This document shows, one piece after another, positions 25,247-32,848 of a stretch of 64,000 nucleotides of DNA; the stretch's first letter is position 1, and every line of letters starts with the position of its first letter. The DNA is from an uncultured Eggerthellaceae bacterium (GTDB taxonomy: Bacteria > Actinomycetota > Coriobacteriia > Coriobacteriales > Eggerthellaceae). The notes below the pieces were generated by a model. That model ran no database searches. It had not been told where the DNA came from and worked only from the letters and a program-made list of their open reading frames with translations. A program made the translations under genes and the position numbers. The DNA lies in the NCBI GenBank assembly GCA_958452575.1, contig CAUDUM010000007.1, positions 99,580-163,579 of the forward strand, read 5' to 3'.

Positions 25247-26125
25247 ATGGCGGAAAAGAAGCAAGCGTTGCTGCTGTTCAGCAAGCCCCCGGTTTCGGGC
25301 AGGGTCAAGACCCGCCTGACCATCGAACATGGCGGGTTCATGACGCCCGACGAGGCGGCCGATTTCTACAAGCGCTGCCTGTACGATGTGTCCGAGCTGT
25401 GCATGCATTCGCTCATCGAGATGCAGCGCGCCAATGACGCCGCGGTCGCGGCGGATCCGTCCGTGGACAAGATCACCTACGATTTCTTCGTGTCGACGCC
25501 CGCTGCCGACATCGACATCATGAAGGCGACCTACGACGAGATCGGCCCATGGCCCATGGAGATCCACTACCTCACCGACAAGGGTGCCACGTTCGACGAT
25601 CACTTCGATTACGCTTTCAAGCAGATCTTCGACGAGGGCTACGAGCACATCGTATCGGTCGGCGGCGACATCCCCACGCTGCCCAAGTCCCACATCAAGC
25701 AGGCGTTCCAGTGGCTCGACTACTTCCAGGCCTGCGGCACGCCGGGCTTCGTGCAGGCGCCGTGCCAGGAATGCGGCACGTCGCTGGTGGGTTTCAGCTA
25801 CAACACGCCCATCAACCATCAGGGCATCTATTACAACATGGACGGCCGTCCCGCGCTCGACGGCTACGTCGAGAAGCTGAAGGCGGCCAACATCCCGTCT
25901 GCGTACTTCTCGCCGGTTGCCGATATCGACGAGCGTACCGACCTGGCCCACGCCATCTCCTGCATGCGCGCGATCGCCGAAGCGGGCAAGTACCAAAACG
26001 ACGTGTTTGTTCCCCAGCGCGTGCTCGATTGGGTCGACTGGTATGGCATCACCGTGTCCACCCCTCCCAACGAGGAGCACGACCCGCGCCAGTACCTCGA
26101 CGAGGTTGAGGACGAGGAAGAGTAG
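25247..26125 (+). CDS. DUF2064 (CofC/MobA-like) nucleotidyl/glycosyl-transferase-fold protein
   Basis: A 292-residue protein of the DUF2064 group, which has a GT-A nucleotidyltransferase fold and is often found beside radical SAM genes (the TIGR04282 type). It opens ALLLFSKPPVSGRVKTRLT, the expected phosphate-binding loop, and carries VSVGGDIPTLPKSHIKQA, where the family has a GxDxP metal site. The C-terminal half (from about residue 175) is longer than usual and has CQECG. ATG 25247 has GAGGAGGAA at good spacing. Position between a molybdoenzyme and a radical SAM gene suggests a shared pathway. MobA-like cofactor nucleotide transfer is possible but not shown by the sequence. Confidence 0.8.
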   Translation: MAEKKQALLLFSKPPVSGRVKTRLTIEHGGFMTPDEAADFYKRCLYDVSELCMHSLIEMQRANDAAVAADPSVDKITYDFFVSTPAADIDIMKATYDEIGPWPMEIHYLTDKGATFDDHFDYAFKQIFDEGYEHIVSVGGDIPTLPKSHIKQAFQWLDYFQACGTPGFVQAPCQECGTSLVGFSYNTPINHQGIYYNMDGRPALDGYVEKLKAANIPSAYFSPVADIDERTDLAHAISCMRAIAEAGKYQNDVFVPQRVLDWVDWYGITVSTPPNEEHDPRQYLDEVEDEEE

Positions 26126-26287
26126 TTCCGTTGGCCTACCGGCCAACGGAACGAGCCGACGCTGCGGGGAGCCCCCGCACCGAATCTTCGCGCGATCCTG
26201 CAGGCTTACGTACCAAAGTGCGCTTCGCCTGCACGATCCCATGAATCTTCGGCACGGGGGCTCCCCTCGCTGACGTTACGAACGACC
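26125..26287. repeat. Dispersed intergenic repeat family A, copy A3 (fullest copy)
   Basis: A perfect 12-bp hairpin (GTTCCGTTGGCC, loop TACC, GGCCAACGGAAC) starts on the last base of the upstream stop codon. It is followed by GAGCCGACGCTGC, an outer arm pair GGGGAGCCCCCG/CGGGGGCTCCCC, an inner block with GTACCAAAGTGCGCTTCGCC, and the end CTCGCTGACGTTACGAAC. Compared with A2 the first hairpin has CC to TT on one side and GG to AA on the other. Confidence 0.88.
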
Positions 26288-26288
26288 A

Positions 26289-27689
26289 GTGAGAAAAGAG
26301 ATTGTCTTGGCTATTCCAAACAACAACGATTCCGTGAAGGTGGCGCACGTTGCCCAGGAGGGCAGCGCGCCGCGCGTTGCCGGGCATCGGCACCTGCACA
26401 ACACGATCGGCCTGTGCCCGGAGTGCCTGCGCGAGCTGAAGGCCGACGTCTACGCCGACGACGAGGGCACCGTGTGGATGGAACGCACCTGCCCCGACCA
26501 CGGGCCGCTCACCACGCGCGTGTGGCCCGACGCAGACCATTACCAGTGGCTGCTGTCCGAGGCGTTCCCCAAGACCAAGCCGCAAAACACCATCCCGGCC
26601 GGCGCGCCGTGCCCCTTCGGCTGCGGCACGTGCTCGCGCCACGAGCGTCGCGGCACGCTGCTCGAGATCGAAGTGACCAAAAGCTGCAATCTGCATTGCC
26701 CCGTGTGTTTCATGAGCTCCGAGAACGGCGATGACGATCCCACGATGGATGAGATCGACGCCATGTACGACGTCATCGCCAACGCTGTGGGCACCGACGG
26801 CGCCGTTCAGCTGACCGGCGGCGAGCCGACCTGCCGCAAGGATCTGCCCGAGATCATCTACCATGGCCGCGAGAAGGGCTTCTGGGGCATCGAGGTGAAC
26901 ACGAACGGCCTGGTCATCGCCTCGCGTCCGGGATATCTGGAGGATCTGGTGGGCGCGGGCCTGACCGGCGTGTACCTGTCGTTCGACGGGCTGACCGGCG
27001 ATGTGTACGAAGGTACGTGCGGGCGCGACATCCTCGATATCAAGCTGCGCGTCATCGAGCGCTGCCGCGAGGTGGGCATCCAGTGCGTGCTGTCGGTCGC
27101 CGTGGTCGCGGGTCTCAACGACGGTCAGCTGGGCGATCTTCTGCGCTTCAGCTTGGAGAATTCCGATGTGGTCGCCGGTCTGGCGCTGCAGCCCGCGTTC
27201 GTGTCCGGCCGCTTCGAGGCCGAGCGCGCGATGCAGCTGACGGCGGGCGATGTCATCTTCAAGCTGGCCGAGCAGTCCGACGGGCTCATCGAGCCGCGCG
27301 ACATCTGGCCGCTCGGCTGCTCCAACCCGTTGTGCGACACCGGCGTGTTTTTGGTGCGCACCGACGAGGCCGTGCATAAGAGCGGGTTTGTTCCGGCGAC
27401 GCAGCTGCTCACGCCCGAGGAATACCGCGAAGGCTACAGTCCCGACAGTCCCCAGGGCTCGGTGTTCCTGGACATCCTGTCCAAACGCGGCGTCAAGGTG
27501 AAGGACGGTTTGTCCGTCATCATCATGAACTACATGGACGCCTGGTCGATGGACGTGCAACGCCTGCGCGAGTGTTCGATGATGGTGACCGTCCCCGACG
27601 GCCGCGCCATCCCGTTCTGCTCGTACCACTTGACCGACGCCGACGGCCGCCGCGTGTATCCGCCCTGGTGCAAGGAAGAGCTGCGTTAA
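26289..27689 (+). CDS. Radical SAM protein of the COG1964/Tes-like type
   Basis: A 466-residue radical SAM enzyme. The SAM cluster motif is CNLHCPVC (C133, C137, C140). It is preceded by extra cysteine pairs (CPEC at about 43, CPDHG at 68 and CPFGCGTCSRH at 108-118), the arrangement of the family that includes archaeal tetraether synthase and related C-C bond-forming enzymes. QLTGGEPTCRKDLPE is the GGE motif. The C terminus has more cysteines (LGCSNPLC, PFCSYH, PPWC) that may hold a second cluster. The start is either GTG 26289 or TTG 26307; the latter has AGAAAAGAG in front. The product of this family member is unknown. A family B palindrome follows ten bases after the stop. Confidence 0.82.
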   Translation: MRKEIVLAIPNNNDSVKVAHVAQEGSAPRVAGHRHLHNTIGLCPECLRELKADVYADDEGTVWMERTCPDHGPLTTRVWPDADHYQWLLSEAFPKTKPQNTIPAGAPCPFGCGTCSRHERRGTLLEIEVTKSCNLHCPVCFMSSENGDDDPTMDEIDAMYDVIANAVGTDGAVQLTGGEPTCRKDLPEIIYHGREKGFWGIEVNTNGLVIASRPGYLEDLVGAGLTGVYLSFDGLTGDVYEGTCGRDILDIKLRVIERCREVGIQCVLSVAVVAGLNDGQLGDLLRFSLENSDVVAGLALQPAFVSGRFEAERAMQLTAGDVIFKLAEQSDGLIEPRDIWPLGCSNPLCDTGVFLVRTDEAVHKSGFVPATQLLTPEEYREGYSPDSPQGSVFLDILSKRGVKVKDGLSVIIMNYMDAWSMDVQRLRECSMMVTVPDGRAIPFCSYHLTDADGRRVYPPWCKEELR

Positions 27690-27698
27690 TCGTGCGGG

Positions 27699-27818
27699 CG
27701 CGGAGCGGAAGGGGCGGGGCTCCGTGCTCAAACAGGTCCTGAGCTCGCACGAAACGCCCACTGGGCGTTTCGGCTCGTGCGGATACTGCGCGCGGAGCCC
27801 CGCCCCTTCCGCTCCGCG
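27699..27818. repeat. Dispersed palindromic element family B, copy B1
   Basis: Perfectly complementary 26-bp outer arms (27699-27724 and 27793-27818) enclose a 68-base core (27725-27792). The core begins TGCTCAAACAGGTCCTGAG, has an inner 9-bp stem GAAACGCCC/GGGCGTTTC and ends GGATACTGCGCG. The core recurs inverted at 48469-48536 with 63 of 68 bases the same, but the outer arms there are a different sequence. Confidence 0.9.
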
Positions 27819-27955
27819 GCGAGATTATCTTGCTCAGGGACGGGGGTGTTCGCGCTTTGCGCGAATTGCGGAGGGCCGATTTTGCGCGTCTCTTTCTTAT
27901 AAGATATGGTCTACTATGCATGAAGCAAGAAGAGTGACCAAGACGAGAGGTTTAC

Positions 27956-28930
27956 ATGGCTGACTATAGGATTCTTCATGACGACGCCCGTTGCGTGAAG
28001 TGCGGGTTGTGCGTGGCGTTTTGTCCATGCAACGTGTTGGAGATGAACGACGAGGGGTTCCCGTACGGGGCGCATCCCGATCAGTGCGTCGGGTGCCAGA
28101 CATGCTCGGGCAACTGCCCTCAGCGCGCGCTGACGATCGAGGCTACGGGCGACGCCGTTTATGATCCGTTCGCGGACGAGCCGCGCGCCGAGCCTCTGGA
28201 CAAGGATCGCCGCGCCGAGCTGGCGGAATACCAGCGCGTCATCATGGACAAGCTCGGCCTGCGCTGGCAGCCGGTTGCCGTGAGCCTGGTCGAGGCGGAC
28301 GAGCTGCTGCCCGATGTGCCGATGCCTCCGGAGAACCTGCGCTTCTGCCAGGCTATGATGGCGGCCCGCCGCGGTGCGAGCATCCTCATGCCTCCCAACA
28401 AGCATTCCTGCCCCGATGGCACGTCCATCTTCGGCATGACCGGCGTTCCCGAGAAGCTTGCCACTGGCGAGATCTACGTGCTGTTCCACAAGCTCGACAC
28501 CGCCGAAGCGGCTGCGCAGATGGTTGCCGAGCGCCCCACGCTGCCGCCGCATAGCCGCCGCGCCACCTACGTTGCGCCGCTGAACAAGACGGTGCGTGAG
28601 CCGGAGGTGATCGTGTTCACCGGCACGCCCGAGCAGATGATGTGGCTGTGCATGTCGATGAGCTACTACACCGGCCATCGCTTCGACTTCCATGCGTCGG
28701 GCTACAACTCCATGTGCGTGGAGGCAGTGCTCATCCCGATGCGCGACAACGAGCCCAACATCACGTTCGGCTGCTACGGCTGCCGCGCGGCAAGCGACAT
28801 CGGCGAGGACATGATGTTCATGGGCATTCCCACCGACAAGCTGCCCACCGTGGTGCGCGGTCTGACCGAGCTTGCGAAAAAGGCGATCCCGCACTCCCGC
28901 ATGAAGATCTACGTCCCCCCGATCATGTAG
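27956..28930 (+). CDS. Ferredoxin-DUF169 fusion protein
   Basis: A 324-residue protein. Residues 1-65 are a two-cluster ferredoxin (CVKCGLCVAFC and CVGCQTCSGNC). From about residue 90 to the end is a DUF169 domain, with MDKLGLRWQPVAVSLVEADE, LRFCQAMMAARRG and NITFGCYGCRAASDIG, whose cysteines may hold another metal site. DUF169 proteins are common in anaerobes and of unknown function; fusion to a ferredoxin suggests redox or cluster handling. ATG 27956 follows GAGAGG. The GNAT gene starts nine bases after the stop, so they form an operon. Association with the radical SAM gene is by position, with a family B element between. Confidence 0.88.
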   Translation: MADYRILHDDARCVKCGLCVAFCPCNVLEMNDEGFPYGAHPDQCVGCQTCSGNCPQRALTIEATGDAVYDPFADEPRAEPLDKDRRAELAEYQRVIMDKLGLRWQPVAVSLVEADELLPDVPMPPENLRFCQAMMAARRGASILMPPNKHSCPDGTSIFGMTGVPEKLATGEIYVLFHKLDTAEAAAQMVAERPTLPPHSRRATYVAPLNKTVREPEVIVFTGTPEQMMWLCMSMSYYTGHRFDFHASGYNSMCVEAVLIPMRDNEPNITFGCYGCRAASDIGEDMMFMGIPTDKLPTVVRGLTELAKKAIPHSRMKIYVPPIM

Positions 28931-28939
28931 GGAGTCGGG

Positions 28940-29374
28940 ATGTCCGATCTGTTCACGCTGCGTGATGCATCGGCGGATGATCTGCCCACGCTCAACGCGT
29001 ACAACTACAACGAGGGGATGGATGCCTTTTCCTCCGCTGATAACATCCGCGTCGCGGTGAATGCGGCGGGGGAGATTGTGGGCTACCTGCGCCTGGCATT
29101 CAGCCCCGAGGGCGTCGCGCATGTGAACCCCGTGGTCACCTATCCTACTTGGCGGGGCTATGGTGTGGGACGAGCGCTCATGGACGAGGCGCTCGAGCGT
29201 CATGGCGAGCTGCGGTTCGTGGCGCGCGGCGCATCGGTGGGCTTCTACGAGAAGCTGGGCTACCGCGTCATTCCGTGGGAGGACGTGTGCTTGGATGTGG
29301 CCGAGGATTGCCGCATCTGCACGCTGGTGGACGAGTGCAAGCCCCAGCCGATGGGGAAGAAGCTGGGAGAGTAG
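28940..29374 (+). CDS. GNAT-family N-acetyltransferase
   Basis: A 144-residue acetyltransferase. The acetyl-CoA loop is in VVTYPTWRGYGVGRALMDEAL (RGYGVG, the R/Q-x-x-G-x-G/A motif), preceded by EIVGYLRLAF and followed by ASVGFYEKLGYRV, the usual GNAT ending. The last 25 residues contain CLDVAEDCRICTLVDEC, four cysteines that are not part of the GNAT fold and might bind a metal. The substrate cannot be told from the sequence. It is nine bases after the ferredoxin-DUF169 gene and followed by a strong terminator, so it is the last gene of this block. Confidence 0.85.
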   Translation: MSDLFTLRDASADDLPTLNAYNYNEGMDAFSSADNIRVAVNAAGEIVGYLRLAFSPEGVAHVNPVVTYPTWRGYGVGRALMDEALERHGELRFVARGASVGFYEKLGYRVIPWEDVCLDVAEDCRICTLVDECKPQPMGKKLGE

Positions 29375-29411
29375 ACCGGCGTCGATCGCGCCATTGCTCT
29401 TGTGGCAAGAT

Positions 29412-29449
29412 GGGGTCGGTTTCGCTGATGCGAAGCCGACCCCTGTTTT
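29412..29449 (+). terminator. Rho-independent terminator
   Basis: GGGGTCGGTTTCGC pairs with GCGAAGCCGACCCC (one G-U pair) around the loop TGAT, followed by TGTTTTG. It ends the DUF169-GNAT operon and faces the convergent flavin reductase gene. Confidence 0.9.
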
Positions 29450-29453
29450 GTCG

Positions 29454-30035
29454 TCAGTCTAGCTTTACCGTGGCGAACAGATCGTGCTGCACGCACAGCA
29501 GAGCGTCGGTGGCGTCGATGCGGCTGCGCTCATCCGATCCTGCGCGCGACCAAGCGCGATCCACATATCCGATCACCAGCATGTGATCGCCTGCGGGGTC
29601 GAGGTGATCGACGCGGCATTCGAACGCGGTCAGCGCACCTGCCAGAGCGGGCAGCGGCTCACGCGCGCTCTGTTCGGCGGCAGGCAGGAGCCGCCAGTCG
29701 ACCAACGCGCTTTTGTCGATGACGTTGCCGGTCTTGTTACCGCACGTCTCGACGGTTGCGACCGCGTCATCCAAATTCGCATCGAGGACGCTGATCGTAA
29801 AGCGGCGTGTCGCTCGCACAAGGCCGAACGTATGCGATTTGGTGCGCAGCGCGAAAGCGACCATGGGCGGAGTGTGCGAGACGGGCGTCGCCCAAGCGAC
29901 GGTGGCGAATCCGACCTCATCCCCGTCGCGTGCGCCGATGACGGCGATCGGCCGCGGCCCCAGCGAAGCGGCGATATCGCGCCCCTCGATAAGGCGCATC
30001 GACAGGTCGAGATCCCGTTTGGCCTTCGCGTCCAT
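29454..30035 (-). CDS. Flavin reductase-like domain protein
   Basis: A 193-residue FMN-binding split-barrel protein of the flavin reductase-like family (DIM6/NTAB). Typical parts are the opening LGPRPIAVIGARDGDEVGFATVAWATPVSHTPP, the FALRTKSHTFGLVRATRRFTISVLD strand pair and VIGYVDRAW at the end. Members reduce free flavin with NAD(P)H or act as FMN electron carriers in anaerobes. The ATG at 30035 has GGAG seven bases upstream on the minus strand; a longer frame to 30248 overlaps the PadR gene and is not credible. It is 133 bases downstream of the PadR gene on the same strand, so PadR may regulate it. Confidence 0.85.
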   Translation of the reverse strand: MDAKAKRDLDLSMRLIEGRDIAASLGPRPIAVIGARDGDEVGFATVAWATPVSHTPPMVAFALRTKSHTFGLVRATRRFTISVLDANLDDAVATVETCGNKTGNVIDKSALVDWRLLPAAEQSAREPLPALAGALTAFECRVDHLDPAGDHMLVIGYVDRAWSRAGSDERSRIDATDALLCVQHDLFATVKLD

Positions 30036-30168
30036 AGCTTCTCCTTGCTGCCCTATCTTGAAAAACCGCGCGTTTCTTCCCGGAACAGAGGCACTATCGG
30101 CGCCGATTCGGGAAGAAGCGCGCAAAGTTTGGTGCTCGTGCGTGCGATGTCGCCGGAAACGGCGGCTC

Positions 30169-30606
30169 TTACTCTTCGTGCGAGCAGATCGGAGCGTCAG
30201 GCAGGTCGATGCCGAGCGCCTGGGCCGCTTGACCGCGCAGCTCCTCAAGCGTCAACTCGTAGCAGGCCAGCGCATCGATCCAGCGGCGCAGGCAGTGGCG
30301 CCCCTTGTCGGTCAGCGTGAACAGACGCTTGGCGGAACCCTCCTCGGGGGTCTCCCACTCGGAGGTCACCAGTTCGGCTTCCTCCATGCGCTTAAGCGCG
30401 CGGTAGATGCCGGTGGCGTCGGGCTTTTTGCCGCCGAACATGGGTGAATGGGCTGCTTGCTGCACGATGATGTAGCCGTGCATGGGTTTGTCGTTGGCGG
30501 CAAGCAGCGTGAGAATGGTGGGCTGGGACAGGCGGTTGAGCGATTTGCCCAGCTCGGCGCATTCTTTCAGATCTTCATCGGACTTCGGATGGCAAGAGCT
30601 CCACAT
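30169..30606 (-). CDS. PadR-family transcriptional regulator
   Basis: A 145-residue winged-helix regulator. LSQPTILTLLAANDKPMHGYIIVQQ, MFGGKKPDATGIYRALKRMEEAELVTSEWE and KRLFTLTDKGRHCLRRWI form the PadR wing-helix, and the C-terminal helix (ALACYELTLEELRGQAA) is the dimer part. PadR repressors often sense phenolic compounds, which would suit a host that modifies aromatics, but the ligand is unknown. ATG 30606 has GAGGGGG upstream on the minus strand. Two short dyads with a CTA centre (30701-30713 and 30716-30726) lie just upstream and may be its own operator. Confidence 0.9.
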   Translation of the reverse strand: MWSSCHPKSDEDLKECAELGKSLNRLSQPTILTLLAANDKPMHGYIIVQQAAHSPMFGGKKPDATGIYRALKRMEEAELVTSEWETPEEGSAKRLFTLTDKGRHCLRRWIDALACYELTLEELRGQAAQALGIDLPDAPICSHEE

Positions 30607-30700
30607 AACGATTCCCCCTCGGGACACAGCGCGCTTCGCTGCTCGCGGCATCGTGGCGATGCGTAGGCGGCGAAAGCGCGGCAATTCGGTCGGATAGCAC

Positions 30701-30726
30701 GATGACTATCATCCCATAACTATTAT
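30701..30726. promoter_or_regulatory. Two adjacent short dyads upstream of padR
   Basis: GATGA-CTA-TCATC (30701-30713) and ATAA-CTA-TTAT (30716-30726) are imperfectly centred palindromes sharing the middle CTA. They lie about 100 bases before the PadR start in an AT-richer stretch, so they are candidates for an autoregulatory site. Confidence 0.35.
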
Positions 30727-30858
30727 CCTAACGCCAATAGTTTCTCGGAATAATAGAATGTTCCCAAGAATAGTGGAACGTCCCCATGCGGCTGAAGCGC
30801 CTCAGGTCGCAAGACGCCCGTTGCGGAGCGCCTGCGCAAGGCGGGATTTCCGCCGCAC

Positions 30859-31875
30859 TCAGTCGGCGAGGCGGTAGCGGCGGATGCCATCCCCATCCGT
30901 GCGCGCTTCGACCAGGCCGCGCAGCTCCAGATGGCGCAGGAACGCCGCGCCGATCTCCATCAGCGTCAGCCGCTGCACGCATGAGACGTCTTCCCAGGTT
31001 TTGTGGGGCAGGTTGAACCCGATCAGCTTCGTGATCTCGAAGCCGGTGGCGTCGGGATGCTCGCCCACCAGCGACAGCACGCGTTCGGCACGCTCGCGTT
31101 GATGCTCCGAAAGCCATGCGATGCGCTCGTCGATATCCTCGCGCAGCGGCCCGTGCGAATGGAACAGCGCGGTGGGCGCCAACGCGCGCACCTTCTCGAG
31201 GTTGTCCAGATAGGTTTGGACGCTGTCCCCAGCGCTTGCGGGCGCGCCGGATTCCGGAAGGAACAAGCCGATGCTGGGCGACAGGACGAACAGCACGTGG
31301 TCTCCGCCGAACAGGATTCCCGATGCGGGATCGTAGAGCGCTTGGTGCCCCGGCGTGTGCCCGGCCGTGTCGACGACGCGCAGCGTGCGGCTTCCGACGC
31401 GGATCCCGTCACCGTCCTCCGTGAAAACGAGCCGATGCGGTTCGTGGATGATGTGCGAGAACTGGCTGCGCGACTCGATCGAGCAACGCGCGGAATCGGG
31501 GTCGGCGCCCTCGGCGACCAGCGTGCGGTACAGGCGCTCGTAGCGGCGCTGCACCTCTTCGGGCTGCGTGCGCTTGTAGTCGCGCTCGTTGAGGTAAAGC
31601 GGGGCGTCGGGCGGCACCAACGCGTCGACGAGCCCTGCGTGATCCAAATGCAGGTGGGTGAGGAAGAACGAGGCACGGTCGAAGTCCACGTGCAGCTCTT
31701 CGAGCGCGGCGGCAAGGTAGGCGCGTCCCTCTTCGGAAGGCGCACCGGTGTCGACCACCAGCGTCTCGCCCTCGTCGATCACCGCATAGCAGTTGGTCGA
31801 GTCCAGCTTGTAGTTGCTGAACGGAACTTGGATCAGGTAGACATCGGGATCGGTATGTACGCGGATGTGATGCAT
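30859..31875 (-). CDS. MBL-fold hydrolase with C-terminal winged-helix domain
   Basis: A 338-residue protein of the glyoxalase II-like MBL group. The metal motif is LTHLHLDHAGLVD, and further ligands are in RVVDTAGHTPGHQALYDP and FGGDHVLFVLSPS. After about residue 250 a helical region (LSEHQRERAERVLSLVGEHPDATGFEITKLIGFNL) and SCVQRLTLMEIGAAFLRHLELRGLVEAR form a small wing-helix tail, as in the LACTB2-like relatives. The substrate is unknown. The ATG at 31875 is chosen because the fold begins directly (VYLIQVPFSNYKLDSTNCYAVID). It stands alone on the minus strand. Confidence 0.87.
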   Translation of the reverse strand: MHHIRVHTDPDVYLIQVPFSNYKLDSTNCYAVIDEGETLVVDTGAPSEEGRAYLAAALEELHVDFDRASFFLTHLHLDHAGLVDALVPPDAPLYLNERDYKRTQPEEVQRRYERLYRTLVAEGADPDSARCSIESRSQFSHIIHEPHRLVFTEDGDGIRVGSRTLRVVDTAGHTPGHQALYDPASGILFGGDHVLFVLSPSIGLFLPESGAPASAGDSVQTYLDNLEKVRALAPTALFHSHGPLREDIDERIAWLSEHQRERAERVLSLVGEHPDATGFEITKLIGFNLPHKTWEDVSCVQRLTLMEIGAAFLRHLELRGLVEARTDGDGIRRYRLAD

Positions 31876-32255
31876 GTTGCGCGGATCTTCCTCTGCTCGC
31901 GTCGTTTCTCAGGAGAACCTTACCGCATGCGGAGGGAAAGCGGGCTGCTTGCGCGGCAAAGCACACCGTATCGACCGATGAGCGCGTTTCACCGCCGCCG
32001 GCCGCTTTCCGTCGCCTGCGCCGGTTGCCGTTGTTGCTGTTGCCGTTGCCGTCGCCTGGTGTCGCCCGGCGCTGGCTACGGCCGCCTGATCTCGCCCGGC
32101 GTCGCTACGGCAGCCTGTTGCCGCTGTCGCTTGCCGCCGCATTCTCCGGAACCATCATCGGGTAGGTGCCGTTTCGTCGTAAATAAGCCCGCCGTAGCCC
32201 GGTCGCGGGGTATCATTTTCCTTTGCAGGATCGAAGGCAAGCCGAGGAGGACGCC
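31876..32255. other. Gene-free spacer with short tandem and direct repeats
   Basis: No gene is supported before crcB. Around 32024-32055 there is a degenerate run of GTTGCC/GTTGCT hexamers. A segment TCGCCCGGCG...GCTACGGC.GCCTG occurs twice in a row (about 32061-32089 and 32093-32119). A TATCAT -10-like box lies at 32211-32216. No fluoride riboswitch core was recognised. Confidence 0.5.
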
Positions 32256-32657
32256 GTGTCGGCATCGATGCAAGAACTGATCGTCAACTGCCTGTGCGTG
32301 GGCGCGGGCGGCTGCGTTGGCGCGATCGCCCGCTACCTGATGGGGCTTGTCGTTCCCGCGCATCAGTCGTGCTTTCCGCTGGGGACGTTCGCCGTCAACG
32401 TCATCGGCGCCTTCGCGATCGCCTTCATCGCCACCTGGTTCCTGCGCCACGTCGGCCTCGACGGCCGCCTGCTGCTGTTCCTCATGACGGGCGTGTGCGG
32501 CGGCTTCACCACGTTCTCTTCGTTCACCTGGGAGTCGCTGCAACTCATACAGCGAGGTGACGTGCTCATTGCCGGCGCCTACATTATCGGCAGCTGTGCT
32601 CTGTGCCTGGCGGCGGCGCTCGCAGGTCAGCAGCTGGCGACGCGGCTCGGATTGTAG
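32256..32657 (+). CDS. crcB: CrcB/Fluc-family fluoride channel
   Basis: A 133-residue, four-helix membrane protein that exports fluoride as a dual-topology dimer. It has the family blocks GGCVGAIARYLMGL, PLGTFAVNVIGAFAIAF and the signature GVCGGFTTFSSFTWE, with the conserved Asn and the TTFSS box. The GTG at 32256 follows GAGGAGG at five bases; a TTG at 32223 is in frame but has no ribosome site. Only one crcB is visible here, so it could act as a homodimer. It converges with the aquaporin gene. Confidence 0.92.
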   Translation: MSASMQELIVNCLCVGAGGCVGAIARYLMGLVVPAHQSCFPLGTFAVNVIGAFAIAFIATWFLRHVGLDGRLLLFLMTGVCGGFTTFSSFTWESLQLIQRGDVLIAGAYIIGSCALCLAAALAGQQLATRLGL

Positions 32658-32748
32658 CGCCCTCGGAAGACGCGGGGTGGGGTGTGGCGCACCGCTCTGT
32701 GTGGGCGGCATCTCCAAAAGCGGTCGGGAAAAGGCTCCTCCGAATACG

Positions 32749-32786
32749 GAAACGGCCTCCTGCAACGAGCTGCAGGAGGCCGTTTC
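32749..32786. terminator. Strong bidirectional hairpin between crcB and the aquaporin gene
   Basis: A perfect 16-bp stem (GAAACGGCCTCCTGCA with TGCAGGAGGCCGTTTC) and a 6-base loop. A second 10-bp hairpin (AGAAGCTGCG/CGCAGCTTCT, 32794-32827) follows. Placed between convergent genes, they probably end both transcripts. Confidence 0.8.
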
Positions 32787-32848
32787 GTCTACCAGAAGCT
32801 GCGGGGTAGTCGCGGATCGCAGCTTCTCGGCGTCGAAAAGCTGTGGGG

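Noticed and set aside
31876..32255. Fluoride riboswitch upstream of crcB
   Set aside because: I could not find the conserved pseudoknot core; the spacer is mostly GTTGCC-type repeats.
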